From contig CAVUPB010000008.1 of assembly GCA_963743275.1 (NCBI GenBank), positions 992,001-1,056,000 of the forward strand: a stretch of DNA of 64,000 bases. Reading direction: 5' to 3'. How positions within the stretch are numbered: position 1 is the stretch's first letter; each line of letters starts with the position of its first letter. The notes beneath the pieces were generated by a model that was given only the letters and a program-made list of their open reading frames with translations, was not told the DNA's origin and ran no database searches. Made by a program: the position numbers and the translations under genes. This stretch comes from JALYLC01 sp963743275. Its GTDB lineage: Bacteria; Actinomycetota; Thermoleophilia; Gaiellales; JALYLC01. Below, one piece after another: positions 1 to 7,841 of the stretch.

Positions 1-860
1 ACGACGTCGCCTGGCGCGAGCGGGCGCATCGCCCGGAAGACATCCAGCTTTGCGCTCTGCAGAGCGGCGAAGCCCCGCGATGTCGGCGGCTCCATGGCGA
101 GCAGCGCCACCACCTGGAAGAGGTGGTTCTGGATGACGTCGCGCAGGCAGCCGGCGGTCTCGTAGAACGCCCCGCGCCCTTGCACGCCGAAATCCTCCGC
201 AAGCGTGATCTGGACGCCGGCGATGAAGTTGCGATTCCAGATCGGTTCCAGGAATGAGTTCGCGAAGCGCACGTACAGCAGGTTCATGATCGCTTCCTTG
301 CCGAGGAAGTGATCGATGCGGAAGATCGAGTCTTCGGGGAAGACCGAGCGCGCGGCGCGGTTGAGCTCCCCGGCCGAGGCCAGGTCGCGTCCGAACGGCT
401 TCTCGACGATCACGCGCGCGTCGTCCGCCAGCCCGCTGCGGCCGAGGTTCTGCATGACGGTTCCGAACAGTCCCGGCGGGATCGCGAGGTAGTGCAGCGG
501 GCGCGACGCACCGGCGATTGCGGCGCGGAGCGCGGTGAACGTGCCCGTATCGTTGTAGTCGCCGTCCACGTATGCGAGCCGCGCGATCAGCCCGTTGAGG
601 GCTTCCTCGTCATCGATGCCGCCGGGGGCCTGGCCGACGCTTTCTCTCACCCGAGCGCGCAGTTGGGCGAGATCCCACCTGGCATTGGCGACGCCGATCA
701 CCGGGACGTTCAGGGCGCCTCGCTTCGCCAGGGCGTAGAGGGCGGGAAAGATCATCTTGTGGGCGAGGTCGCCCGTCGCGCCGAAGAGCACGAGCGCGTC
801 GGCATGCCCTGCGGCATGCCCGGGTCGGCTCGTGCTCTCGCGGTGCCTTTCAGCGCTCAC
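1..860 (-). CDS. zwf: glucose-6-phosphate 1-dehydrogenase, N-terminal part (cut by window edge)
   Basis: Oxidises glucose 6-phosphate to 6-phosphogluconolactone with NAD(P)+, the entry step of the oxidative pentose phosphate pathway, in the cytosol. About 286 residues are present of the usual 470-510; the C-terminus lies beyond base 1. The Rossmann motif FGATGDLA is at residues 26-33, EKPFG near 153 and the substrate-binding active-site segment RIDHFLGKE near 181. The likely start is GTG at 860, five bases downstream of the stop of the ABC permease gene, so it is probably the last member of that operon. A shared operon with an ABC exporter is unusual for zwf. Family assignment is very secure; the exact start is not, since no strong ribosome site is visible. 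Confidence 0.93.
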   Translation of the reverse strand, partial: MSAERHRESTSRPGHAAGHADALVLFGATGDLAHKMIFPALYALAKRGALNVPVIGVANARWDLAQLRARVRESVGQAPGGIDDEEALNGLIARLAYVDGDYNDTGTFTALRAAIAGASRPLHYLAIPPGLFGTVMQNLGRSGLADDARVIVEKPFGRDLASAGELNRAARSVFPEDSIFRIDHFLGKEAIMNLLYVRFANSFLEPIWNRNFIAGVQITLAEDFGVQGRGAFYETAGCLRDVIQNHLFQVVALLAMEPPTSRGFAALQSAKLDVFRAMRPLAPGDV

Positions 861-864
861 CGTT

Positions 865-1689
865 TCAGGCGTCGCGCCGTATGAGCAGCACGGCGGCGGC
901 GATCGTCAGGATGGCGACGCACCCGGCGTAGACGGCGAGTCCGGCCCATGGTCCGAGCGAGTTCGCGCTCGGCTGGACGTTCATGATGGTCGTCCCGGCG
1001 TTGAGTGGCAGGTAGGGGTTGATCGTATTCGTCCAGGTGGAGGGGAGGATCGCCGAGATGCCGGGCAGCACGAACATGAGTCCGGCGAACGTCGCGATTC
1101 CGCCGGCGGTGTTGCGCAGGAGCGCGCCGAGGGCGGTGCCGAGCAGGCCGGTGAGGGTGAGGAAGAGTGCCGCGCCGATGATCGCGCGCAGAACGTGGGG
1201 GTGGGAGAGCGTCGTCTGGAGGTGGTGGCGGCTGAGGACGGCCTGCGTCGCGAAGAACGCGACGAAGGCGCATGGCAGCATGAGCGCGAGCGTGGCGCTG
1301 CCGAAGACGAACAGCTTGGCCCAGAGGACGGGGAGCCGCCTGGGGACGGCGGTCAGTGTCGAGCGGATCATGCCGGTCGAGTACTCGCCGCTGATGATGA
1401 GAACGCCGAGCACGCCGATCGCGAGCTCGGCCAGGTGCCAGCCGGAGAGGCTGATGTCAAGCGGGTCGATCGGGTGGCGATCGCCGCGGGTGCCGAGGTG
1501 CGCCATCCGCACCGAGGCGATGAGGATGCCGAGACCGGCCATGGTGACGACGGCCAGCAGGAGCGACCAGCGCGTCGAGCGAAGCGACCAGAGCTTCGTG
1601 AATTCGGAGCGGATCACGCGCAGCTGTGTGACGCGGTACCGCGTTGGTGTGCCGCCGAGGGCTGGAGTGCGGATCGGCGTGGCGCTCAT
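865..1689 (-). CDS. ABC-2 type transporter permease
   Basis: Membrane component of an ABC exporter, 274 residues. A short cytoplasmic N-terminus (SEFTKLWSLRSTRWSLL), typical of ABC-2 permeases, is followed by about six hydrophobic segments, ending with IRRDA. The start codon overlaps the stop of the upstream ATPase gene (ATGA at 1686-1689), so the pair is translationally coupled and almost certainly forms one transporter. Proteins of this kind pump antibiotics, lipids or peptides, or take part in export immunity; the sequence does not reveal the substrate. Confidence 0.85.
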   Translation of the reverse strand: MSATPIRTPALGGTPTRYRVTQLRVIRSEFTKLWSLRSTRWSLLLAVVTMAGLGILIASVRMAHLGTRGDRHPIDPLDISLSGWHLAELAIGVLGVLIISGEYSTGMIRSTLTAVPRRLPVLWAKLFVFGSATLALMLPCAFVAFFATQAVLSRHHLQTTLSHPHVLRAIIGAALFLTLTGLLGTALGALLRNTAGGIATFAGLMFVLPGISAILPSTWTNTINPYLPLNAGTTIMNVQPSANSLGPWAGLAVYAGCVAILTIAAAVLLIRRDA

Positions 1690-2624
1690 GCGACTGCCTC
1701 GGCGACCGGCGGCAGTACGGCGTGGTGCTCGGCGCTGTCCTGGGTGATGCGCATGAAGGCCTCCTCGAGCGATGCCTGCTTGGGGGTGAGTTCGTGCAGG
1801 GCGATACGGTGGGCAGCGGCGGTCTCGCCGATGTACGCGGGGTCCAGCCCGCGCACGTCCAGCGCGTCATCTTCGCTGAGGGTGATCGTGACGCCGCTCT
1901 GCGCCAGGAGCGCTGCGAGTTCCACCGCCCGGGGTGATCGCACGAGCACGGCGTCTCCGGAGCCGCGGCGGGTGAAGTCGTCGACCGTCGTGTCTGCGAC
2001 CAGGCGTCCGCGGCTGATGACGACCAGCCGGTCGGCGGTCAGCGCCATCTCGCTCATCAGGTGCGACGAGACGAAGACCGTGCGCCCTTCGGCCGCGAGC
2101 CCTCGCAGCAGCTCGCGGATCCATTTGATGCCCTCGGGGTCGAGGCCGTTGGCGGGCTCGTCGAGGACCAGCGTGTGGGGGTCGCCGAGCAGCGCCGCGG
2201 CGATTCCCAGCCGCTGTCCCATGCCGAGGGAGAAGCCGCCCACGCGTCTGCGGGCGACCTCCCCGAGGCCCACGAGTTCGATCACCTCGTCGACGCGCCT
2301 GCGGCCGATGCCGTGGGTCTGGGCGAGCGCCAGCAGGTGGCTGTGCGCGCTGCGGCCCGGATGCACGGAGCGGGCCTCGAGCATGGCACCCACCTCGTGC
2401 AAGGGGGCGTCGAGATCGTGGTAGGCCATCGCGTTGATCCGAGCGGTGCCGCTGGTCGGTCGGTCGAGGCCGAGGATCAACCGCATGGTCGTGGACTTGC
2501 CGGCGCCGTTCGGGCCGAGAAATCCCGTCACGAGGCCGGGAGGGACGACGAAGCTGAGGTCGTCCAGTGCGAGCTTGTCGCCGTACCGCTTGGACACGCC
2601 GGAGACTTCGATCTGCGAGATCAC
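1686..2624 (-). CDS. ABC transporter ATP-binding protein
   Basis: Energises the adjacent permease. The 312-residue protein has Walker A GPNGAGKS near residues 37-44, the signature SLGMGQR, Walker B LVLDEPANGLDPEG and the switch region SSHLM. The C-terminal 80 residues resemble the accessory domain of the bacitracin/daunorubicin-type (BcrA/DrrA-like) subfamily. The start is GTG at 2624, preceded by AAAGGAG at a good distance. That GTG overlaps the stop of a 58-codon small ORF upstream (GTGA), so translation of the ATPase may depend on that ORF. Confidence 0.9.
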   Translation of the reverse strand: MISQIEVSGVSKRYGDKLALDDLSFVVPPGLVTGFLGPNGAGKSTTMRLILGLDRPTSGTARINAMAYHDLDAPLHEVGAMLEARSVHPGRSAHSHLLALAQTHGIGRRRVDEVIELVGLGEVARRRVGGFSLGMGQRLGIAAALLGDPHTLVLDEPANGLDPEGIKWIRELLRGLAAEGRTVFVSSHLMSEMALTADRLVVISRGRLVADTTVDDFTRRGSGDAVLVRSPRAVELAALLAQSGVTITLSEDDALDVRGLDPAYIGETAAAHRIALHELTPKQASLEEAFMRITQDSAEHHAVLPPVAEAVA

Positions 2625-2797
2625 TGCGCGCTCCTTTCATCCGGGGTTTCCCGCGGCGACGTCGTGTCTTCCCGGGCCGGGAGCGTGCGCACGTCCTGTC
2701 GCGGCGCGACGCGGACTCGCGTGACGAGCACGTTGACGCCGGCGGTGCGGGTCAGGAGAAGCCGCGACTGCTTCTGGGCTGGGCGCTGGATTGCCAT
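2621..2797 (-). CDS. small 58-residue protein upstream of ABC exporter
   Basis: I do not recognise this family. The ORF starts with ATG at 2797, ten bases after GCAAAGGAG, as good a ribosome site as that of the next gene. It ends with TGA at 2621, overlapping the GTG of the ABC ATPase gene. The product (MAIQRPAQKQSRLLLTRTAG...) is basic, rich in Arg and Thr, and has no membrane segment or cysteine. The ribosome site and the coupling suggest it is translated, either as a leader controlling the exporter or as a small partner of it. Codon periodicity is weak, so a non-coding leader is possible. Confidence 0.5.
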   Translation of the reverse strand: MAIQRPAQKQSRLLLTRTAGVNVLVTRVRVAPRQDVRTLPAREDTTSPRETPDERSAQ

Positions 2798-3027
2798 GGT
2801 GCGCTCCTTTGCTGATCGCTACGGTGTATGCCTCGAGCGTCGCACCTGCCGCCCCTCGGCTCCCTCCTCCGCTCGCCGTCTTGTGGGATGGTTCTTCCGT
2901 CATCCGGTCGGAGGGCGCGGGGGGCCGCAGTTCACCGGGCGTGCGTGCGCTCTGTGTGTCCCAGAGTCCGTGTTCGCGGCGATCCGCTCGCCTCGACGTC
3001 GTCAACCGTCACGTCCGAGGAGACAGC

Positions 3028-3417
3028 GTGAATGCCGAGAACGTCCAGCATTTCCAGGGCAGGGGCACCGATCTGAACAACCTGCGGGCAGGGATCGAGA
3101 GCTATTTGCGGTCCGAGGGATTCGCCGTGCAGAGCTCGCCGGCAAGTCCGCACGGCACCGTGATCCAGGCGAGAAAGGGGGACTTCCTGAGCGGGATCGT
3201 CACGGCAGACCGTGCCCTCTCGATCCTGATCTCGGGCGAGCCCGACGATTTCACGGTGCGGATCGGGATCGGCAGGTGGCTGCGGCATCTCGGTGTCGCG
3301 GCGGTCGAGACCCTGTTCCTGTCCGCCCTGTTCCTGGCGATCGACGTCGCCGAGATGGCCTGGAACGTCGAGATCGAGCTCAGGCTCGCCAGGCACATCG
3401 AATCGCTGATCGGCTAG
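3028..3417 (+). CDS. conserved-looking hypothetical protein, 129 residues
   Basis: Function not recognised. The start is GTG at 3028, preceded by GAGGAG at 3017-3022. The protein begins NAENVQHFQGRG and has an alpha/beta pattern: a short helix (NLRAGIESYLRSEGF), several beta strands ending ALSILISGEPDDFTVRIG, then a hydrophobic helix (VAAVETLFLSALFLAIDVAEMAW) and a basic amphipathic tail. The hydrophobic stretch could be a membrane anchor or a buried helix. It stands alone, divergent from the ABC exporter operon. Confidence 0.55.
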   Translation: MNAENVQHFQGRGTDLNNLRAGIESYLRSEGFAVQSSPASPHGTVIQARKGDFLSGIVTADRALSILISGEPDDFTVRIGIGRWLRHLGVAAVETLFLSALFLAIDVAEMAWNVEIELRLARHIESLIG

Positions 3418-3458
3418 CGCGAGCAGGTACAGCGGATTCGCCGGCGCCTCGGCGATCG

Positions 3459-3638
3459 TCAGCTTGCTCGAACGACGAGACAGCGAGCGGCACCGCTCAC
3501 AGCTCGATCCGTCCCCCGCGGTCGCTGCGCGGGGTGCTGTGGCCGGCGCGCCGTAGGGCCGGCGGCGACGCCGGCGATCCGGTAGGCGTCGCCCAGAGCG
3601 CTGATCGCGTCGCCGAAGGAGTCCATCGATGCGCTCAT
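3459..3638 (-). CDS. possible 59-residue small protein downstream of SGNH gene
   Basis: Begins with ATG at 3638, 13 bases after the stop of the SGNH hydrolase gene. The first 27 residues (MSASMDSFGDAISALGDAYR...) look protein-like and amphipathic, but the rest is Arg/Pro-rich and resembles random high-GC translation. No ribosome site is obvious. It may be a small gene whose 3' part has decayed. The rest of 3418-3651 holds nothing I can assign. Confidence 0.25.
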   Translation of the reverse strand: MSASMDSFGDAISALGDAYRIAGVAAGPTARRPQHPAQRPRGTDRAVSGAARCLVVRAS

Positions 3639-3651
3639 GGCGGGCCGGCCG

Positions 3652-4587
3652 TCAGACGGGGCGACGGTTGAGGCCGCGGTTGATCGCTGCCGCGAGTTCG
3701 CGCCAGCGACTCGCCACGAACGCCGCGGTCAGGTGGTTGTTGTCCCGGTAGACGATCAGGCCGCCGACCATAGCCCGGCACACCTGTCCCGGGCAGACGG
3801 TGTCGGTCATGTCGGCGTAGACCGATGCGCGAACGCCCGCAGCGCGTTCGGCCGTGTACTCGGCCGCGTCCGGAAGGCCGCTTGCAGATCGGTGGAAGTC
3901 GCAGAGGAGGGGCTGATCCGGATCCCATGAGAGGCAGGCCGGGATGTCGTCTGGCGGCCGCGGCGGATCGCGCAGGACCACGACCCGCGACGCGGCCTCG
4001 CGTATTGCGCGCACGGCCGCGGCCATGTCGGCGCCCCAGATCACCGGAGCCCGGGCCGTGCTCACCTGGTCGCCGTCCGGCGTGCGAACTTGCGGGAGAT
4101 AGGTCGAGGTGCGCCCGACGATGACCATCGAAAGCCTCGGGATGGTCGTGAGCCGGGCGAGGACGGCCCGCTGCCAGGCTACGCACTCGGTGTAGTCACG
4201 CCCTATCGCTGCCAGGTAGATGTCGACGCCGTTTGCGACGGGGCAGCCGCTCTTGGTCCAGACGACGAGCCGGAGGCGCTGGCGTTTCGCGATGTGCTCG
4301 AGCGCTGGGAACCACTGCGCCGCGTGGGAGTCGCCGATCAGTGCGATCGTCTCGCGTGCGGACGGGTCGCCGAACACGCAGCCGGTGGGCGGCGCCGTGG
4401 TGCCATATCCGACGTGGCAGCCGTGGAGAGCGGCATACGGCGTCGAAGCCGTCGCTTCGAGGGGCGTCATCGGTCGCGCCGGCGTGGGGCTCGCGAGCGC
4501 CGGGATCACGTACGCGAACGGGCTTCCCGGGCGGCCGAGCGAGCCGCCGGCGACGCCGACCGCGAGCAGAGCGGTCGCGCACGGCAA
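3652..4587 (-). CDS. secreted SGNH-domain hydrolase (acyltransferase C-terminal type)
   Basis: Matches the SGNH domain normally fused to the C-terminus of OafA/YrhL-like membrane acyltransferases that O-acetylate surface glycans. Block I is IALIGDSHAAQWFPAL (Ser nucleophile in GDSHA), and block V is the DNNHLT segment near the C-terminus with the Asp/His pair. Two CxxxxxC-type pairs (GCPVANG...YTECVAW; DTVCPGQVC) fit an extracytoplasmic location. The only in-frame start after the upstream stop is TTG at 4587, giving a signal-like leader (LPCATALLAVGVAGGSLG). No acyltransferase domain precedes it, so it is either a free-standing enzyme or the remnant of a larger fusion. The DNA before it is a decayed gene, which lowers confidence in the start. 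Confidence 0.7.
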   Translation of the reverse strand: MPCATALLAVGVAGGSLGRPGSPFAYVIPALASPTPARPMTPLEATASTPYAALHGCHVGYGTTAPPTGCVFGDPSARETIALIGDSHAAQWFPALEHIAKRQRLRLVVWTKSGCPVANGVDIYLAAIGRDYTECVAWQRAVLARLTTIPRLSMVIVGRTSTYLPQVRTPDGDQVSTARAPVIWGADMAAAVRAIREAASRVVVLRDPPRPPDDIPACLSWDPDQPLLCDFHRSASGLPDAAEYTAERAAGVRASVYADMTDTVCPGQVCRAMVGGLIVYRDNNHLTAAFVASRWRELAAAINRGLNRRPV

Positions 4588-4597
4588 CGGAAGCCGG

Positions 4598-4790
4598 CCC
4601 GTGCACCGGCTGGTAGACGAAGCCGGTGACGCGCGACGACAGCAGGTCGACCTCGATCGGATTGATCAGACGGTGCCCACGGCGCGTAGTTCCGCATCAC
4701 CTTCTCGTCGAGCGCCTGGAGGGCGACGTCACGCGCGTTACCGGTGAGGGCGTCGACGCGGTTGTAGCCGGGGATCATCGACGAGCCTCT
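4598..4790 (-). pseudogene. C-terminal remnant of a peptide/nickel-type ABC substrate-binding protein
   Basis: Read on the minus strand, bases from about 4790 to 4690 encode YNRVDALTG...LDEKVMRNYAPW. After a one-base shift, bases to 4598 encode LINPIEVDLLSSRVTGFVYQPVHG. Together these follow the conserved C-terminal pattern of family 5 (DppA/OppA-like) extracellular binding proteins, where an APW segment precedes VGGYVFQPVYG-like ends. Neither the N-terminal 450 residues nor a matching stop are present, so the gene is truncated at both ends and frameshifted. Apart from this, bases 4588-4937 hold no gene I can support. Confidence 0.45.
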
Positions 4791-4937
4791 CAGGCGAGCC
4801 GCGCATGACCCGAGCACTCCTCCGCGATCACTCGCAGTCGGTCGCCGTGGCACCGAATTACTGCCCCGTCGCGTGCTCTTGACCGCTGTCACGCCCCGGC
4901 CGATACTACGCGCGCCACACCTGACGGAGGAGGAGCC

Positions 4938-5246
4938 GTGATCTGCACGCTGACGGCGCGCCGTATCAACCCCGGCGCCGCCGACGACTTTCGCGAGGCC
5001 TTCGAGACCGCCGGCAAGGCGGCTCCCGCGGAGATCATGAAGCGCTGGACGCGCGTCTATGTGTGCCGCGACGTCATGGATCCGGACGTCATCCTCACGT
5101 TCGGCTTCTTCGACGGCACGCTGGCGGAGCTGCGGGAGATCCAGGGCGCCGCGGGCGGCGACGGGCCGGCAGCGCACGTCGCCCCGCTCGTCGCCGAGGT
5201 GCTGCTCGACGGATCCTACGAAGTGCTCGAGGAAGTCACCCCGTAA
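4938..5246 (+). CDS. small dimeric alpha/beta-barrel (antibiotic monooxygenase-like) protein
   Basis: 102 residues. The beta-alpha-beta pattern beginning MICTLTARRINPGAADDFREAF, followed by VYVCRDVMDPDVILTFGFFDG, is characteristic of the ABM/EthD dimeric barrel superfamily, whose members include heme- or quinone-type monooxygenases and many proteins of unknown role. No catalytic residue can be assigned. The start is GTG at 4938 behind GGAGGAGG. The following cupin gene begins 26 bases after its stop, suggesting a two-gene unit. Confidence 0.6.
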   Translation: MICTLTARRINPGAADDFREAFETAGKAAPAEIMKRWTRVYVCRDVMDPDVILTFGFFDGTLAELREIQGAAGGDGPAAHVAPLVAEVLLDGSYEVLEEVTP

Positions 5247-5272
5247 CCGCGTTACCCCAACGAGGAGGCATC

Positions 5273-5629
5273 ATGGCCGGAGTCGAGTCGAAGCATCTGG
5301 ACGCCCCCGACGAGACGCGGACGCCCGACAAGACCGAGGTCAACGTCGTCCACCTTGGCGATGCTCAGGTGGGCCGCCTCACGTTCGCGCCCGGCTGGAA
5401 GTGGTCCGAGTGCGTGCGCCCAGTCGCCGGCACCGAGAGCTGCCAGGTGGAGCACCTCGGATACGTCGTCTCCGGGCGTCTGCACATCGCGCACGCCGAC
5501 GGCACGGGCCTCGATCTCGGACCTGGCGAGGCATATCTGATCGCTCCCGGCCACGACGCCTGGGTGCTGGGCGATGAGCCCTTCGTCGGTGTCGAGTTCA
5601 GCAGCGCCGATCGCTTCGCGAGGGGCTGA
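5273..5629 (+). CDS. cupin-domain protein
   Basis: 118-residue single-domain cupin. It has a conserved beta-barrel pattern with GRLTFAPGWKWSE in motif 1 and HLGYVVSGRLHIAHADG leading to LGPGEAYLIAPGHDAWVLGDEP in motif 2. Of the usual metal ligands, a His (HLGYV) and a later His (PGHDAW) are visible, so metal binding is plausible but not shown. ATG at 5273 follows CGAGGAGG. It is probably co-transcribed with the ABM-like gene upstream. Substrate unknown. Confidence 0.7.
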   Translation: MAGVESKHLDAPDETRTPDKTEVNVVHLGDAQVGRLTFAPGWKWSECVRPVAGTESCQVEHLGYVVSGRLHIAHADGTGLDLGPGEAYLIAPGHDAWVLGDEPFVGVEFSSADRFARG

Positions 5630-5742
5630 CGGCCGCCCGCGTTGCCACGCCTCGACAACCGGGGGGATAGTCAGCACGCCGTGACATGGCTGGAGAGGCG
5701 GTTCTGCGCTCTCCTGGTGCGAGCCTGGTCCCTTGACCGGCC

Positions 5743-6021
5743 TCAGCCGGCGCCGCCGCCTCCGAGCTTGCCGGCGCGGATGGCCTGCGCCATGTCGGCG
5801 GACTGCTCGCGGTACCAGGTGCCATCCTCGAGTTCGACGGCGGGGAGCCGGTTCTGTCCGGTGTGCTCGATCAGGGCCGTGCGGCGGCTCTTGAGCGGCC
5901 ACGGCTCCTTGACGATCTCGTATTCGATGCCGGCCTCGTCCAGTGCCATCTGGACGTTCCAGCAGGGATGCTTGGCGGTCTTCGGCCACATCACCGGGCA
6001 GCGGTGGAGCTTGACGGACAC
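5743..6021 (-). CDS. glutaredoxin/GST N-domain-like thiol-fold protein
   Basis: 92 residues with a thioredoxin-like fold signature: beta1 VKLHRCPV, alpha1 containing a second Cys, then ALDEAGIEYEIVKEP, the cis-Pro motif NRLPAVELEDG and a final helix that starts YREQSADMAQAI. The active-site region has a single Cys (RCPVMW) with another 12 residues later, rather than a CxxC pair, so it may act monothiolically or bind glutathione-like thiols. The start is GTG at 6021, six bases after GGAAGGAG; the frame runs further upstream but no earlier start has a ribosome site. The C-terminus ends in a Gly-rich tail. Confidence 0.65.
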   Translation of the reverse strand: MSVKLHRCPVMWPKTAKHPCWNVQMALDEAGIEYEIVKEPWPLKSRRTALIEHTGQNRLPAVELEDGTWYREQSADMAQAIRAGKLGGGGAG

Positions 6022-6179
6022 GTCGCTCCTTCCTGTCGTCTCACGGTCATCGCGCCAACGGCGTCGTTGGTGATGGGAGCGTAGATGGTCGCGGGCTTCG
6101 CCGAGGGATGCGGTGCCACGCGACCCGCACCGGAAGGCGTTCGCGTGTCCGCCGGTCTGCAAGCGCTAGCCTGGCAGTC

Positions 6180-6209
6180 ATGGCTGTCCGACCGCGGCGA
6201 TGGGCATGA
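6180..6209 (+). CDS. possible nine-codon leader ORF before the GltD-like gene
   Basis: ATG at 6180 opens a nine-codon reading frame (MAVRPRRWA) whose TGA (6207-6209) overlaps an ATG at 6206 that can start the downstream flavoprotein. A TAGCCT box at 6167-6172 lies seven bases before this ATG, the spacing seen at other probable leaderless starts in this window. There is no ribosome site before either 6200 or 6206, so translation could reach the flavoprotein by coupling from this leader. Too short to support by composition. Confidence 0.3.
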   Translation: MAVRPRRWA

Positions 6210-7840
6210 ACGACCCGAGGCGGGACGTCACGCCGCTGCCGGACCTGCTGCACGGGCGCTCGCGCACCGGTCCGATCCGGGTGCGCCGCCCCGTCTACGT
6301 CGACCTGCTGCCGCCGTGCAACGCGGGCTGCCCGGCCGGGGAGAACATCCAGGCGTGGCTTTCGCACACGCAGGCCGGCCGCCACGAAGAGGCGTGGCGC
6401 GCGCTCGTGGCGGACAATCCGCTGCCGGCGATTCACGGGCGGATCTGCTACCACCCGTGCGAGAGCGTGTGCAATCGCGCAAGCCTCGACGGCGCCGTCT
6501 CGATCCATTCGGTCGAGCGGTTCCTGGGCGACCTCGCGCTGGAGCAGGGCTGGAAGTTCGACGCTCCGCCGATCCGCAGCGGCAGGCGGGTACTGGTCAT
6601 CGGTGCCGGGCCGAGCGGTCTCTCGGCCGCCTACCACCTGGCGCGACTCGGCCACGAGGTCGAGATCCGGGATGCGGGGGAGGAGCCAGGCGGGATGATG
6701 CGCTACGGCATACCGGCCTACCGCTTGCCCCGCGCCGTGCTCGACGGCGAGCTCGAGCGCATGGCGGCGATGGGCGTGCGCATGACCTGCGAGCACCGGA
6801 TCGAGGATCTCGCCGCCGAGCGGCAGGAGGGCGGCTTCGACGCCGTCTTCGTCGCGGTCGGCGCTCACCTGTCGAAGCGCGTCGACATCCCGGCCCGCGA
6901 TGCCTCGCGGATCGTCGATGCGGTGTCGTTCCTGCGCAGCGTCGCCTCGGGCGAACGGCCGGTGATCGGGCGCCGCGTCGCCGTCTACGGCGGCGGCGAC
7001 ACGGCGATGGACGCGGCCCGGGTCGCCCGCCGCATGGGCGCCGACGAGGCGCTCATCGTCTACCGCCGCACGCGTGCGCAGATGCCGGCCCACGTCGAGG
7101 AGGCCGAGGACGCCGAGCGGGAAGGGGTGCGGATCAACTGGCTGCGCACGATCACCGCCTTCGATGGCCCGGAGCTGAAGGTCGAGCTGATGGAGCTGGA
7201 CGAGTCCGGCTACCCGCGGCCGACCGGGCGCTTCGAGACGCTCGCGGCGGACACGGTGATCCTGGCGCTCGGCCAGGACAGCGACACCGTGTTCCTGCGC
7301 AAGCTGCCGGGAGTGGAGTTCGAGACCGACGGCACCGTGCAGGTGTCGACGTCGCTCGAGACCGGGTGCCCGGGCGTGTTCGCGGGCGGCGACATGGTGC
7401 CGAGCGAGCGCACCGCGACGGTCGCCGTGGGGCACGGCAAGAAGGCCGCGCGCCACATCGACGCCTGGCTGAGGAGCGTCGCCGCGGAGAGCCCGGAGAA
7501 GCACGACCTGGCGACGTTCGACAAGTTGCACCTGTGGTATTTCGGCGACGCCGCCCGCCGGCAGCAGCCCGAGCTCGCACCCGCGGCGCGGGTCGCGGAT
7601 TTCGGCGAGGTGGTCGGTGGCCTTTCGGCCGAGGAGGCGGTCTACGAGGCGCACCGCTGCCTGTCGTGCGGCAACTGCTTCGAGTGCGACGGCTGCCTCG
7701 GCGCCTGCCCCGAGGAGGCCGTGATCAAGCTCGGCGCCGGGCATCGCTACGCGTTCGACTACGACCGCTGCACGGGCTGCGGGGCGTGCTTCGAGCAATG
7801 CCCGGTGCACGCGATCGAGATGACGGCGGAGAGCGACTGA
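6200..7840 (+). CDS. GltD-like FAD/NAD(P) oxidoreductase with ferredoxin domains
   Basis: Electron-transferring flavoprotein. Residues about 1-110 form an N-terminal Fe-S helical domain (CNAGCPAGENIQ, ICYHPCESVCNR), as in glutamate synthase small subunits and dihydropyrimidine dehydrogenase. An FAD site VLVIGAGPSGLSAAYHL follows at about 130, then an NAD(P) site VYGGGDTAMDAARVARR. Two 4Fe-4S clusters lie at the C-terminus (CLSCGNCFECDGCLGACP and CTGCGACFEQCP). It abuts nifJ (one base between stop and start), so it probably passes electrons between NAD(P)H and the ferredoxin used by pyruvate:ferredoxin oxidoreductase. The start may be ATG 6200 or ATG 6206. Confidence 0.85.
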   Translation: MGMNDPRRDVTPLPDLLHGRSRTGPIRVRRPVYVDLLPPCNAGCPAGENIQAWLSHTQAGRHEEAWRALVADNPLPAIHGRICYHPCESVCNRASLDGAVSIHSVERFLGDLALEQGWKFDAPPIRSGRRVLVIGAGPSGLSAAYHLARLGHEVEIRDAGEEPGGMMRYGIPAYRLPRAVLDGELERMAAMGVRMTCEHRIEDLAAERQEGGFDAVFVAVGAHLSKRVDIPARDASRIVDAVSFLRSVASGERPVIGRRVAVYGGGDTAMDAARVARRMGADEALIVYRRTRAQMPAHVEEAEDAEREGVRINWLRTITAFDGPELKVELMELDESGYPRPTGRFETLAADTVILALGQDSDTVFLRKLPGVEFETDGTVQVSTSLETGCPGVFAGGDMVPSERTATVAVGHGKKAARHIDAWLRSVAAESPEKHDLATFDKLHLWYFGDAARRQQPELAPAARVADFGEVVGGLSAEEAVYEAHRCLSCGNCFECDGCLGACPEEAVIKLGAGHRYAFDYDRCTGCGACFEQCPVHAIEMTAESD

Positions 7841-7841
7841 C

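Noticed and set aside
309..884. Plus-strand frames over the first 900 bases
   Set aside because: The minus strand encodes unmistakable glucose-6-phosphate dehydrogenase, so these are shadows.
2637..3005. 122-codon minus-strand frame overlapping the small ORF
   Set aside because: No ribosome site and compositionally random; the 58-codon frame with AAAGGAG is better supported.
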